Shown here: one piece after another, positions 17,728 through 26,053 of the stretch
Position numbering within the stretch: position 1 is the stretch's first letter
Layout: every line of letters starts with the position of its first letter
From: Accumulibacter sp964420975
Lineage (GTDB): Bacteria; Pseudomonadota; Gammaproteobacteria; Burkholderiales; Rhodocyclaceae
DNA length: 64,000 nt
NCBI GenBank assembly: GCA_964420975.1
Contig: CAYQVH010000011.1
Location: 1-64,000 of the forward strand
Reading direction: 5' to 3'
Program-made: the position numbers and the translations under genes
The notes under the pieces: generated by a model
Databases searched by the model: none
Told to the model about the DNA's origin: nothing
Seen by the model: only the letters and a program-made list of their open reading frames with translations

Positions 17728-18677
17728 CCGGCCCAGCCACCACGCAGCAGGTAGTAGAAGACCGGCGCCGACAGATAGAGCGAGTCGAGCCGATCGAGAA
17801 CGCCGCCGTGGCCCGGAATCAGACGGCCCCAGTCCTTGATTCCGCGCTGGCGCTTGACCGCCGACAGGGCAAGGCCGCCGGCGAAACCGAGCACGACGAG
17901 CAGCAGCGCGATCAGGGCTGCCTGTTCTCGGGAAAACGGGGTGATTGGCGCGAGTAGCGCACCGAGCGCGCTGGCGCAGAGCAGGCCGCCGACGCTTCCT
18001 TCGACCGTCTTCGACGGCGACACACGCGGCGCAATCGGATGTCGGCCGGCGAGCTTCCCCCAAAGATATTGCAACACGTCGCTGGCCTGGACGACGACGA
18101 GCAGAAAGATCAGCAGCCGCCAATCGTCCGCGCCGTCTCTGCCCGGTAAGAGCGTCACTAGCGCCGGCGCGTACGAAATCCCATAGACGCTGATCAGCAA
18201 GCCGGCCCGCAAACCATGTCCCGACGGCGGGCCGCCACGGCCGCCGATAGCCCACGCAGCAAGCAGCGACAAGGCACCGACAAGCGGCAGCGCAAAGATA
18301 AAAGCTGCTGCGCTGGCCGTCCACACGAACAGGTACTGCAAGGCCACGACGAGGTAGCCGCCGAGCAGCAGTCGCCGTGAGGGTCGATCCGGCAAACCGG
18401 CAGTCATGAACTCGTGCAGCGCCGCCAGCGAAGCGACGGCGAACAACAGGCAGACGCCGCCTCGACCGGCGTAGACGGCGAGGCCCACCAGCCCTGCCAA
18501 AACCCACCAGGCGCGGATTCGACGGTTGAGATTGTCGATCACCGAGCTCGACGCACCCCCGGCGACGAATAACCGGAGCAGCTGACCGATTAGCCAGGCG
18601 ACGACGAGAACGCCAACGATGCCCACCACGAGCATCCAGGCGGTGTCCGCAGGCGGCAGCGACGGCGCAGCGTTCAC
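17724..18677 (-). CDS. ynbB: Second CDP-diglyceride synthase-like protein (YnbB type)
   Basis: Membrane protein of 317 residues with about eight hydrophobic segments and an intact CDS signature near the C-terminus (AVKRQRGIKDWGRLIPGHGG then VLDRLDS), plus VSPSKTVEGSVGG. It is longer and more divergent than the housekeeping cdsA at 5965. GTG start at 18677 overlaps the stop of the PAP2/phosphatase gene (GTGA). The four-gene neighbourhood has the content of E. coli ynbABCD, where this is YnbB; it would supply CDP-activated lipid to the phosphatidyltransferase of the same operon. Confidence 0.82.
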   Translation of the reverse strand: MNAAPSLPPADTAWMLVVGIVGVLVVAWLIGQLLRLFVAGGASSSVIDNLNRRIRAWWVLAGLVGLAVYAGRGGVCLLFAVASLAALHEFMTAGLPDRPSRRLLLGGYLVVALQYLFVWTASAAAFIFALPLVGALSLLAAWAIGGRGGPPSGHGLRAGLLISVYGISYAPALVTLLPGRDGADDWRLLIFLLVVVQASDVLQYLWGKLAGRHPIAPRVSPSKTVEGSVGGLLCASALGALLAPITPFSREQAALIALLLVVLGFAGGLALSAVKRQRGIKDWGRLIPGHGGVLDRLDSLYLSAPVFYYLLRGGWAG

Positions 18678-20071
18678 GCCGCTGAACGCCCGTCAAGCCA
18701 TTGCTCAAGCAGCACGACTTCACGCACGCCGAGAACGACCGCCGGTCGTGCCGCCCGCACCTGCGCGATCGCAGCCGCTGGTGAGGCGGCGATACCTGCA
18801 TGCAACAGCCAGGCGGCAAGGACCACGGCGCTGCGCGCCAGACCGAGGGCGCAACAGACCAGCACCGGGCCCTGCCTGCGGGCGACGTCGATCGCCTGCA
18901 CGGCTCGTTCGATCTGTCCTGGAGTCGGTGGAATCAGGTCGAGCACGGGAATCGAGGCGTAATGCAGACCAGACGCCGGGAACGGCAGCTCGGCGCACAG
19001 ATCGACGACGCAACGGACGCCAAGCGCCGGCAACTGATCCGCGCTTGGCAGCCGCCCGAGCGCGACACCCGCGGCCACTTCGTTGACCGCCGCGAGGTGC
19101 CGCGTCCACCAGCGCGAATTGAGCCAGGCGGCGGCGAGATACGGCGCCAATAGGCAGCGGACGGCGCACGGCAGTGATCCGTCCGGCTGCTTGGCGAACG
19201 CTTCGGCGTCGCCAGCGAGATAGATCACGGCAAGCAAGGCCAGCGACGCGGCGGCCCAGAGCAGCCACAAGCCGGCGCCACCAAGAGCCAGCGCCATCCC
19301 TCCAAGCAACAGCCCGGCGCTGCCGTAGGCTGCGGCCAAACAACGACGTTTGCGATCTGGCACCAGCCTCAGGCGCCCGAGGAGCGGTCTGGCGTCGCTG
19401 GGCAAGAGCCAGAGAACGAAACAGCCGAGCCAGGCGCCGGTCGGCAGGTCGAAAAAGTGATGTTGCCAAGTCGTCATCACCGACGCCGCGATCAGGAGCG
19501 CAGTAACGTAGACCAGTCCGTGCCAGCGGCGCGGCGCGGCCCGCAGGTACGGTTCGAGCAATACGACGAGGAGCGCGATATGCAAGGACGGAGCCTGATT
19601 GAACGGCTGGTCAAAACTCGTCAGCAGATCGAACAGCCAGCCGAAGGCGCCGCTCACCTCTCCCCGCTCGAAGGTGCAGCGCAAGGGCGCCAGGAGAAAG
19701 CACGTTACGGCCAGCACCTGCGTCGTCAATAGCCGCAGGGCGTGGGTGTCCAGTTGCCGGCGCGTCACGCACAGGAAAAGCGACACGCCGTAGAGCAGAT
19801 CGATCAGCCAGTACGGAACGATCGTCCACGGCAGCAGCGGAACGTAGCGCTCCCAAGCAAAGACCAAGCTGCCGACGTCCGCGCGCTGCGCGCTCACCCA
19901 GGTGGCAAAGCCATAACTGGCGAAGAAAAACGGACCGAGGAAAGCCAACCAGGCGAAAGCCCTGCGCCACGGTCGCGCTCCCGCGCACGCCGGCGCCGGC
20001 GGACGGGAGTCACCCAAGTTCAGACCCGGCGCGCCAGCGAGACGGTGAACATTCCCCAGTCGTCGATCCAC
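18674..20071 (-). CDS. ynbD: PAP2 membrane phosphatase fused to a dual-specificity phosphatase (YnbD type)
   Basis: 465 residues: an N-terminal membrane half of the PAP2/inositol-phosphorylceramide type with FNQAPSLHIALLVVLL and a second His in WQHHFFDLPTGAWLG, then a soluble C-terminal half with the tyrosine-phosphatase signature CALGLARS (Cys-x5-Arg). It is likely to dephosphorylate a lipid or lipid head group. The start is uncertain: GTG 20071 overlaps the upstream gene by 52 bases, while a TTG at 20017 would lie three bases after that gene's stop. The fusion matches YnbD of the ynbABCD cluster. Confidence 0.8.
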   Translation of the reverse strand: MDRRLGNVHRLAGAPGLNLGDSRPPAPACAGARPWRRAFAWLAFLGPFFFASYGFATWVSAQRADVGSLVFAWERYVPLLPWTIVPYWLIDLLYGVSLFLCVTRRQLDTHALRLLTTQVLAVTCFLLAPLRCTFERGEVSGAFGWLFDLLTSFDQPFNQAPSLHIALLVVLLEPYLRAAPRRWHGLVYVTALLIAASVMTTWQHHFFDLPTGAWLGCFVLWLLPSDARPLLGRLRLVPDRKRRCLAAAYGSAGLLLGGMALALGGAGLWLLWAAASLALLAVIYLAGDAEAFAKQPDGSLPCAVRCLLAPYLAAAWLNSRWWTRHLAAVNEVAAGVALGRLPSADQLPALGVRCVVDLCAELPFPASGLHYASIPVLDLIPPTPGQIERAVQAIDVARRQGPVLVCCALGLARSAVVLAAWLLHAGIAASPAAAIAQVRAARPAVVLGVREVVLLEQWLDGRSAA

Positions 20072-21786
20072 TGCGCGATCTTGGTGAATCCGGCGCTGCT
20101 CACCAGCTCATCCAGCTCGGCCTGTGAGCGGCGCCGCATCACCCACGGCGCGTGCTGCCGATGACTGGTCAAGGTGCGCGCAATCATTTCGAGCTGCGGG
20201 TGCCACGGTTGGCCGGTATAGATCAGGCACGCGTCCTTGGCGAGCGCTTGCGCCAATCCGGCGAGCGAGCGCGCCACCAGGTCATTGTCGGAATACAGCT
20301 CATAGAGCCCGGAAACGACGGCCAGCGTCGGTCGCGGCGCCAGCCTTGCCAAGGCCGATTCGTCAAAAGCGTCGCTCACTTCGCAACGCGTGACGTCGGC
20401 AAGGTGTCGCTCGGTCGCCAACGCCTTCGCCTGCGCGAGGTTGGCCGGATCGTAATCGCAAAGAACGATCGCCTGCGGGCGCTCTGGAGCGAGCTGCGCC
20501 ACGGCGTCGAGCAGATAGCGCCCCGGCCCGGCAGCGAGGTCGACGATCGACAGCGGCTGGCCGGCGGCACGCAATTGCTCCGCCGCAGCGGTGACCGCGG
20601 CGATCAAATGCTGGCGGCGAACGCGAATACCGCGCCAGCCAATCGCATCGAGATAGCCACGGTCGATCACCTTACCGATCAGAAACCGGCCGCTGGCCTG
20701 GTTGCGATAGACGTGATCGAGGCTGCGGCCCGAGTCGAAACCGGTGGCGAGCCCGATGCGGATACCGTCTGACAAGCGGCCGAGCGTTCGCATCGACAGC
20801 CGTGTCGCGGCGAACGACCAGCGCCGTAGCGAGAAGCGCGGAAGCGGCTGACGCAAGCGCAGCTCCTCGTCGCGGGAAAATCCCCGCTCGTGCGCATCGC
20901 GCAGCGAGTCGGCCGCGGGCGGACGGTTAAACGTCCGGACGACGAAATCGCGGATCGCGTCGATCGCCACCTTCCGCTCACGCTCGCCCAGCGTGTCGTG
21001 CAAGAAGCCCTCGAGCAGCAGGCGTTCCTTCACCGGCGAGCCAAGTGCGGCGAAGAACGTCTCCTGTGGCTGGCGATGAACCACCCAGTCCTGGCCCGAG
21101 ATCAGCAACTGCAGCGGCAAGCGGATTGCCTGCGCGTCAGCGACGACGCGGTCGGACGCGTCGAGCAGGCCGAGCAGAACGCGCGCAGAAATCGAACGCG
21201 TCACCAGCGAGTCGGTGTCGTACGAACGAATGCGCTCAGCGTCGTGAGTGAGAAACTTCGCCTTGACATACGAGGTAATGAAGAAATTACCGACCAGCCG
21301 CCGGATCAACGCCAGACCGGGGCGCGCCAGCGGCACGTAGAGCTTGACCCGGAACGCCGGCGCGGTCAGCACCAGGCAGCGCACGCGCGGCGCGAAGTCA
21401 TGCGCCCAAGTCGCGGCGATCACCGCGCCAACACTCTGCCCGAGGACGGCGATCTGGTGGCTGGCGATGCCATGCGCACGCACGATGTGGCGTACGAAAC
21501 TGTCGAGATCCTTGACCAATGCGGCGAAACTCGGGCTGTCGCCCCGTGCGCCGGGCGACAGCCCGTGACCGCGAGCATCCCAGGCAAACATCGCGAAGTC
21601 GCCGAGCTTCAGCTCGTCGACTACGTGTTGCAGCCGCCCCGAGTGTTCGTGGCCGCGATGGAGGAGGACGATCGCCCGCGGTTCGCCGGCCGGCGGCTCG
21701 TCGACCGGCCAGTAGCGGTAGCACAGCGTGCTGCCATCGTGAGTGGTGAACTGAAGTTGGCTCGCCTGTCGCTGCGCCTTCGGCAT
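20020..21786 (-). CDS. ynbC: Alpha/beta hydrolase fused to a methyltransferase (YnbC type)
   Basis: 588 residues in two domains. The N-terminal half is a serine hydrolase of the monoacylglycerol-lipase type: IVLLHRGHEHSGR, WDARGHGLSPG, nucleophile elbow VLGQSVGAV and a His in GFLHDTLGE. The C-terminal half is a class I SAM methyltransferase with VDLAAGPGRYLLDAVAQ as motif I. ATG 21786 follows GAGGGA and excludes 45 low-complexity residues of upstream frame. Middle gene of the ynb-like operon; a role in cutting and methylating a phospholipid head group is an inference. Confidence 0.83.
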   Translation of the reverse strand: MPKAQRQASQLQFTTHDGSTLCYRYWPVDEPPAGEPRAIVLLHRGHEHSGRLQHVVDELKLGDFAMFAWDARGHGLSPGARGDSPSFAALVKDLDSFVRHIVRAHGIASHQIAVLGQSVGAVIAATWAHDFAPRVRCLVLTAPAFRVKLYVPLARPGLALIRRLVGNFFITSYVKAKFLTHDAERIRSYDTDSLVTRSISARVLLGLLDASDRVVADAQAIRLPLQLLISGQDWVVHRQPQETFFAALGSPVKERLLLEGFLHDTLGERERKVAIDAIRDFVVRTFNRPPAADSLRDAHERGFSRDEELRLRQPLPRFSLRRWSFAATRLSMRTLGRLSDGIRIGLATGFDSGRSLDHVYRNQASGRFLIGKVIDRGYLDAIGWRGIRVRRQHLIAAVTAAAEQLRAAGQPLSIVDLAAGPGRYLLDAVAQLAPERPQAIVLCDYDPANLAQAKALATERHLADVTRCEVSDAFDESALARLAPRPTLAVVSGLYELYSDNDLVARSLAGLAQALAKDACLIYTGQPWHPQLEMIARTLTSHRQHAPWVMRRRSQAELDELVSSAGFTKIAQWIDDWGMFTVSLARRV

Positions 21787-21818
21787 CGTGTGTCCCTCGT
21801 TGTCGCCGGGTGGCCGGC

Positions 21819-22439
21819 TCAGTGATCCAGAGGCGCGCTGTCCGCGACGCCGCGGCGCACGCGGTTGACGGTGGTCAACAGCAGGAGAACGGCGATCACC
21901 GCCAAGACCCAGGTGAGCCACGGATCGGGGGCGACGCCGCTACCGACGAGCAGGCCAGCGACGCCAAAAACGAGCGCCCGATCGCTCTTGCCGAGCGGCC
22001 CGTCGTTGCGGCGCCCCCTGCCGCTGGTGATCGCGAGCACGCTGGCCATCTCCGAAAGATTGGCGAGGAAGACGACGGCGATCGCCGGCGCCCAATTGTT
22101 CTCGCCCAGTAGGCCGAAAGGAAGGTAGAGGGCGGCGTCGGCGGCCACGTCGCAGAGTTCGTTGAGATACGCGCCAAGCGTCGACGCCTGCCCAAACTCA
22201 CGCGCCAGCAGGCCGTCGATGGCGTTCAGCGCCATCCGCAGCAACAGCCAGATCGGCAACAGCAGGAAGACCTCCGGCTGCCCGGTCGCGGCGCCGAGCG
22301 CAAGCCCGGTGCCAAGCACGACAGAGCCGACGCCAGCGGCAATCGTCACCTGATTGGCCGTCACGCCGCGCGCGTGCAGTCCACGCACCAGCGGGCGGAG
22401 CAAGGCCTGGAAGCGGGGTTTGAAGGCATACAGCGTCAT
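21819..22439 (-). CDS. ynbA: CDP-alcohol phosphatidyltransferase family protein (YnbA type)
   Basis: Integral membrane protein of 206 residues. The CDP-alcohol phosphotransferase motif is recognisable (ALNAIDGLLAREFG, then GAYLNELCDVAADA), but the first and third of the four usual Asp residues are Asn. It should transfer a phosphatidyl group from CDP-diacylglycerol to an alcohol, if active. No good Shine-Dalgarno sequence precedes the ATG at 22439; the frame extends upstream only into the methyltransferase remnant. First gene of the ynb-like operon, 32 bases before the hydrolase gene. Confidence 0.8.
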   Translation of the reverse strand: MTLYAFKPRFQALLRPLVRGLHARGVTANQVTIAAGVGSVVLGTGLALGAATGQPEVFLLLPIWLLLRMALNAIDGLLAREFGQASTLGAYLNELCDVAADAALYLPFGLLGENNWAPAIAVVFLANLSEMASVLAITSGRGRRNDGPLGKSDRALVFGVAGLLVGSGVAPDPWLTWVLAVIAVLLLLTTVNRVRRGVADSAPLDH

Positions 22440-22645
22440 TTGCGGCAAACGGCGGGAAGGCCAGTCAACAACCGTCTTGGTCTCCAGCAAGTGAACGTGC
22501 GACGGATGATCGTCATACCCGCGCGTTCGCCGCTCCACTCTGGCAGACGCGATGGACTTCTTGCGTCATGGCCAGACTGACACGGCACTCGACGCCATGG
22601 TGCTCCCACTCCAAAGAAGGAAGCCGTCCGCCGAATGCGCTGGTC
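22440..22645 (-). pseudogene. Decayed duplicate of the neighbouring methyltransferase N-terminal domain
   Basis: Read on the minus strand, this gap encodes EHHGVECRVSLAMTQEVHRV then CQSGAANARV, which aligns with EHIGGDSRVFLAMMQELYRV then CQNGAAIRI of the intact gene at 22661-24202 (16 of 26 residues identical from EH to GAA). A stop and frame change follow, then YDDHPSHVHLL recalls the GDPTHVRII of the same domain in another frame. It is a truncated, frameshifted copy with no usable start, lying between the parent gene and the ynb-like operon. Confidence 0.6.
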
Positions 22646-22660
22646 GAGGCGGCGCACAGC

Positions 22661-24202
22661 CTAAAGAAAAGGCTCCGGGTAGAGATCGGAGTCACGATGA
22701 ACAAACATCAGATTAAAGACATAGGGAGAATCCGGAGCTGCCGGTTCGCCAGCTTCGAGATAGCGATAGAACTTTCCCCCGCACTGCGACGCGCCCATGT
22801 CCATGCCATACAGATTGACGACAGCGCAGCGATAATTACGCGCCGCAAAGAATTCCCTGATCTCGTCTTCGTGGGTTCCCGCCTGATCGAGAGCACCACG
22901 ATTGATTTCACAGATCACCATTTCTGGCGCCTCTCGTGCGAACCACTGCTGGGCACCTTGCAGGATAAGCATTTCGGCGCCCTCTGCATCGATCTTCAGC
23001 AAGCGTGGACGGGCTAGAAACGGTTCGGAGAAGTGCTCGTCCAGGCTCGTCACTTCCACTTCACACGAGTCGCCTGGAAGTGCGTAAATCAGGCTGCTCT
23101 CACCTTCGTTGCGGGCACTAATGTTAAAGCGTGCTCTTCCCGAACGTTCGGCGAGCGCCAGCGAGAGAGGTAGCACGTTATCGAAGCCATTGCGCCTGAC
23201 GTTCTCCACCAAACGCCGGTAAGTGTCCGGCATCGGTTCGAACGCAAAGACCTTGCCCGTGGCTCCCACCAGGAGCCGAAAAAGAAAGGTGAAATAACCG
23301 ACGTGGGCGCCAACGTCAATCGCCAGGTCCCCTGGTCGAAGGGCGCCGATCGCCAACATAGAGGTCTCATACTCGTAAAGGACGCCCTCGCCGAACTGCT
23401 GGTACAGCACCTTCTGGGTGAACTCGTTCAAACTAACGTGGAATTCCGCCCGTTCGGGAGCACAGCCAGCGCGCGTCATGGTCATCCGACAGATGCCGTC
23501 TTCTCCCGACGCTTCGTGACCAAGCTCAAGCGCCAAATTTGCTGGCGTTTGGCTCTCTACGTCTTCGGTCGCTTGCTGCTCGGCGTCTGAGACGAGGCTG
23601 CGTTGATCGTCGTCGACCTGGTTTTCCGCGGTCGCTTCTGCCTCAGGCTTGACAACCCGAAGCAGGATCCGGATTTCACTCGCCACGTTGTTTTTCTCGC
23701 GCAAGGCTGCATTGACGCCGTCGTCGTCGAGCTTACCTTCCCGGTGAAGCGTCGAATAAGGCTCGTCAAGGAGGTAATTCACCTCTTCAACTTCGAAATC
23801 GACACCGAGGTAGAGCGCAAGCGGGCTATTGGCGGCGCCGGCTGCTTTCCACGCCAGGTTCTTGCGTTTGCTGAAGAGCTGTAGCACGAGCGGAGTAATG
23901 ATCCGCACGTGCGTCGGATCGCCGATGAAATGGTCGTGTCGCGGGTGAGGAACGGCGATTCGGATCGCCGCTCCATTTTGGCAGACGCGGTAGAGTTCCT
24001 GCATCATGGCCAAAAAGACGCGCGAGTCGCCGCCGATGTGCTCGAGTGAGTGACTGAAGACGACTTCGGTCACCGAATCGTTGGCCCACGGCCAAGGCGT
24101 CTGCTCAAGGTCGTGGAGAAAATCGGGGGCACACTCGGCAAACATATCAACGTTGGTGTAGCCGGGCAGCTTGTTCATCCCGCAACCCATATTCAGTTTC
24201 AC
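22661..24202 (-). CDS. Double methyltransferase: class I SAM domain fused to FkbM domain
   Basis: 513 residues. Residues about 1-185 form a methyltransferase of the type found in polysaccharide clusters (KLNMGCGMNKLPGYTNVD, then VVFSHSLEHIGGDSRVFL). An acidic linker of about 60 residues follows. The C-terminal part, about 255-500, is an FkbM-family methyltransferase (LAIDVGAHVGYFTFLFRLL, VFAFEPMPDTYRRLVENVR, LLKIDAEGAEMLILQGAQ). GTG start at 24202 behind AGGAGG. Last gene of the pilin-linked transport operon. Methylation of a sugar is the likely role, by analogy with FkbM families; the substrate is unknown. Confidence 0.85.
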   Translation of the reverse strand: MKLNMGCGMNKLPGYTNVDMFAECAPDFLHDLEQTPWPWANDSVTEVVFSHSLEHIGGDSRVFLAMMQELYRVCQNGAAIRIAVPHPRHDHFIGDPTHVRIITPLVLQLFSKRKNLAWKAAGAANSPLALYLGVDFEVEEVNYLLDEPYSTLHREGKLDDDGVNAALREKNNVASEIRILLRVVKPEAEATAENQVDDDQRSLVSDAEQQATEDVESQTPANLALELGHEASGEDGICRMTMTRAGCAPERAEFHVSLNEFTQKVLYQQFGEGVLYEYETSMLAIGALRPGDLAIDVGAHVGYFTFLFRLLVGATGKVFAFEPMPDTYRRLVENVRRNGFDNVLPLSLALAERSGRARFNISARNEGESSLIYALPGDSCEVEVTSLDEHFSEPFLARPRLLKIDAEGAEMLILQGAQQWFAREAPEMVICEINRGALDQAGTHEDEIREFFAARNYRCAVVNLYGMDMGASQCGGKFYRYLEAGEPAAPDSPYVFNLMFVHRDSDLYPEPFL

Positions 24203-24237
24203 CTTGCCTCCTCACACGGTGTTGTTGTTGGTCGCTG

Positions 24238-25200
24238 CTAGCTTCCTGCGAGCGAGCCGGAGTCGTCCACGAAGCGAGCATAGGCGCGCTCCAGACTGTT
24301 CAGGTTGCGTACGCCATAAAGAGCCAGACCGTGAGTCTCTTTCGCCGCCGCTACGTCCGCGAGCAGCGCTGGCAGTTCGCTCTCGGCAACGTTCCTTTGC
24401 CACAGTCGGGAGGATATCCTGGCGAAACCCGGCAAAGCGACGGGTCCTTCGAGGGTAACCGCAAACCCCGGTGCTTCCAAAGCCAGAAACTCAGTGGTCG
24501 AGTAGACCGCACGAATCCGGCCCTGATGAAGGAAGACAAATCGATCCGCCAGTTGCTCGACATCGTTCAGCACGTGCGAGGAAAAGAACAGCGTGCGACC
24601 CGAAGAACGGTATTCGTCGAGAATCGCGGCAACCTCCTGGCGTCCGATCGGGTCGAGGCCCGACAGCGGCTCGTCGAGAATCAGGAAGTCCGGTTCGCAC
24701 GCCAGTGCGTGGGCCAGCGCCGTACGCTGCGTCATTCCCTTGGAGAAGGTCCTGATCCGCTTGTCGGCGACGTGGGCAATACCAAAGCGTTGCAACCAGT
24801 GCAGACAGTGTTGGCGCAGCTTCGATGGAGCCTGCGCGACAGGGCTGCGGTGCATCCTCAATCCCACCGCCAGCAGCTCCAGTGGCGTCAGATAATCGTA
24901 AAGGTACGGGTTCTCGGGAACGTAGGCGACTCCCCGCCGTGCTTCCGGTTCGTCGGCCGGCCGCCCGTTGAGGCGGACGGTCCCGGCGCTGGGTCGCTGC
25001 AGCCCGAGAAGAATGCGCAAGGTCGTACTCTTGCCGGCGCCGTTGTTGCCGATGAAGCCGACCGTCTCGCCTCTGCCGATCGTCAGGTTGACGCCGTCGA
25101 GCGCCTTCGCGGGCGCGCCGCGCCAAGCCTTCCTGTATTCCATCGAAACGTCGTGCAGCTCGACGACCAAGGGTTCAGAAGCAAGGGGCGGACTTCTCAT
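24238..25200 (-). CDS. ABC transporter ATP-binding protein (ABC-2 type)
   Basis: 320 residues with one nucleotide-binding domain and a C-terminal extension typical of ABC-2 exporters. Walker A GNNGAGKST, signature TFSKGMTQRTALAHAL (SKGMT in place of LSGGQ, common in this group), Walker B FLILDEPLSGLDP and the switch His in LFFSSHVLND are all intact. ATG 25200 removes 39 unlikely upstream residues. The partner permease is encoded at 29657-30472, separated by the TPR-GT9 gene and an unknown gene on the same strand. Confidence 0.9.
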   Translation of the reverse strand: MRSPPLASEPLVVELHDVSMEYRKAWRGAPAKALDGVNLTIGRGETVGFIGNNGAGKSTTLRILLGLQRPSAGTVRLNGRPADEPEARRGVAYVPENPYLYDYLTPLELLAVGLRMHRSPVAQAPSKLRQHCLHWLQRFGIAHVADKRIRTFSKGMTQRTALAHALACEPDFLILDEPLSGLDPIGRQEVAAILDEYRSSGRTLFFSSHVLNDVEQLADRFVFLHQGRIRAVYSTTEFLALEAPGFAVTLEGPVALPGFARISSRLWQRNVAESELPALLADVAAAKETHGLALYGVRNLNSLERAYARFVDDSGSLAGS

Positions 25201-25228
25201 GGCGAGTTCCTGACGGGTCGTGTGCCGA

Positions 25229-26053
25229 TCACTTCTTCTGAGCGCGAAAGCCCACTCTTCCATTCGGCAGGATCCGAAAAACGACGGTGCCCAGAGGATC
25301 CTGCGGCAGGGTAGCAATGAACCCCTCCGCGACCAAGGCCTCCAGGCGGTCCGGCGCCCTCCCCCGGCTCTGCCGGTAGGCGTCGACCGCCTCCTGCAGG
25401 CGAAGTATCCGCTGCTGCCGCTCGACCCGTTGCATGAGTTGGGCCTTGAGGTCGGGATCGCGCAGTTCGCTCGCCAGAACTGCGATCACCTGGCTGGCCA
25501 GGGCGGGATCGTTGCCCCGTTCGAGCCAGCTCGCCGAGATTCCGAGCAGCGCTTGCCGGGTTCCCTCATCCCGGGCGTAGGAAGCAGCGATGCGACCGTA
25601 CTCGTAGGCGCCCTTGGCGTCGCCAAGGAAATGAATCTGATTGAAGCCGTAGAAGAACGGCGCGTAGACGTCGGTCTTCCGGGTTTCCGTCGCCCGACGC
25701 AGCACGGTCTGCGTGGGTTCGACGAATCCCTCCCAGGGGAGCAATGCGGTCGCCGTCGTGTAATTGTCTTCGTGCCCTGGATTGAGAAAGGACGCATCCT
25801 CCTGCACCCTGGCCAGCGCGGCCAGCGAGTCGCGTGGCAACGGCTGGGCACCGGTCATCAGGACACGCCAGACGGCGACGTTGGCCGCCAGATAGCGGTC
25901 GCCCGCGGCAGCGATCACTTGCAGCGGGATCGGCGCTGCCACCGAAAGCACGATCTCCGGAACCGGGAGCGGTCGCCTGAAGTCGTGCCCGCCCAGGAAG
26001 ACGGCCAGGCCGAGCAGTCCGGCGATGGTTCCAAACGACAGATCGTGATTCAT
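25229..26053 (-). CDS. Unknown membrane-anchored protein with a pseudopilin-like C-terminus
   Basis: 274 residues. One N-terminal hydrophobic segment (TIAGLLGLAVFLGG) acts as signal or anchor. The middle is helical and resembles irregular TPR-like repeats (YAPFFYGFNQIHFLGDAKGA). The C-terminus, LQEAVDAYRQSRGRAPDRLE then ALVAEGFIATLPQDPLG, looks like the conserved tail of type II secretion pseudopilins (P-x-x-L-x-x-L-V-x-x-G and LPxDPxG). The ATG overlaps the stop of the TPR-GT9 gene (ATGA). I do not recognise the family; association with the ABC exporter is by position. Confidence 0.65.
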   Translation of the reverse strand: MNHDLSFGTIAGLLGLAVFLGGHDFRRPLPVPEIVLSVAAPIPLQVIAAAGDRYLAANVAVWRVLMTGAQPLPRDSLAALARVQEDASFLNPGHEDNYTTATALLPWEGFVEPTQTVLRRATETRKTDVYAPFFYGFNQIHFLGDAKGAYEYGRIAASYARDEGTRQALLGISASWLERGNDPALASQVIAVLASELRDPDLKAQLMQRVERQQRILRLQEAVDAYRQSRGRAPDRLEALVAEGFIATLPQDPLGTVVFRILPNGRVGFRAQKK

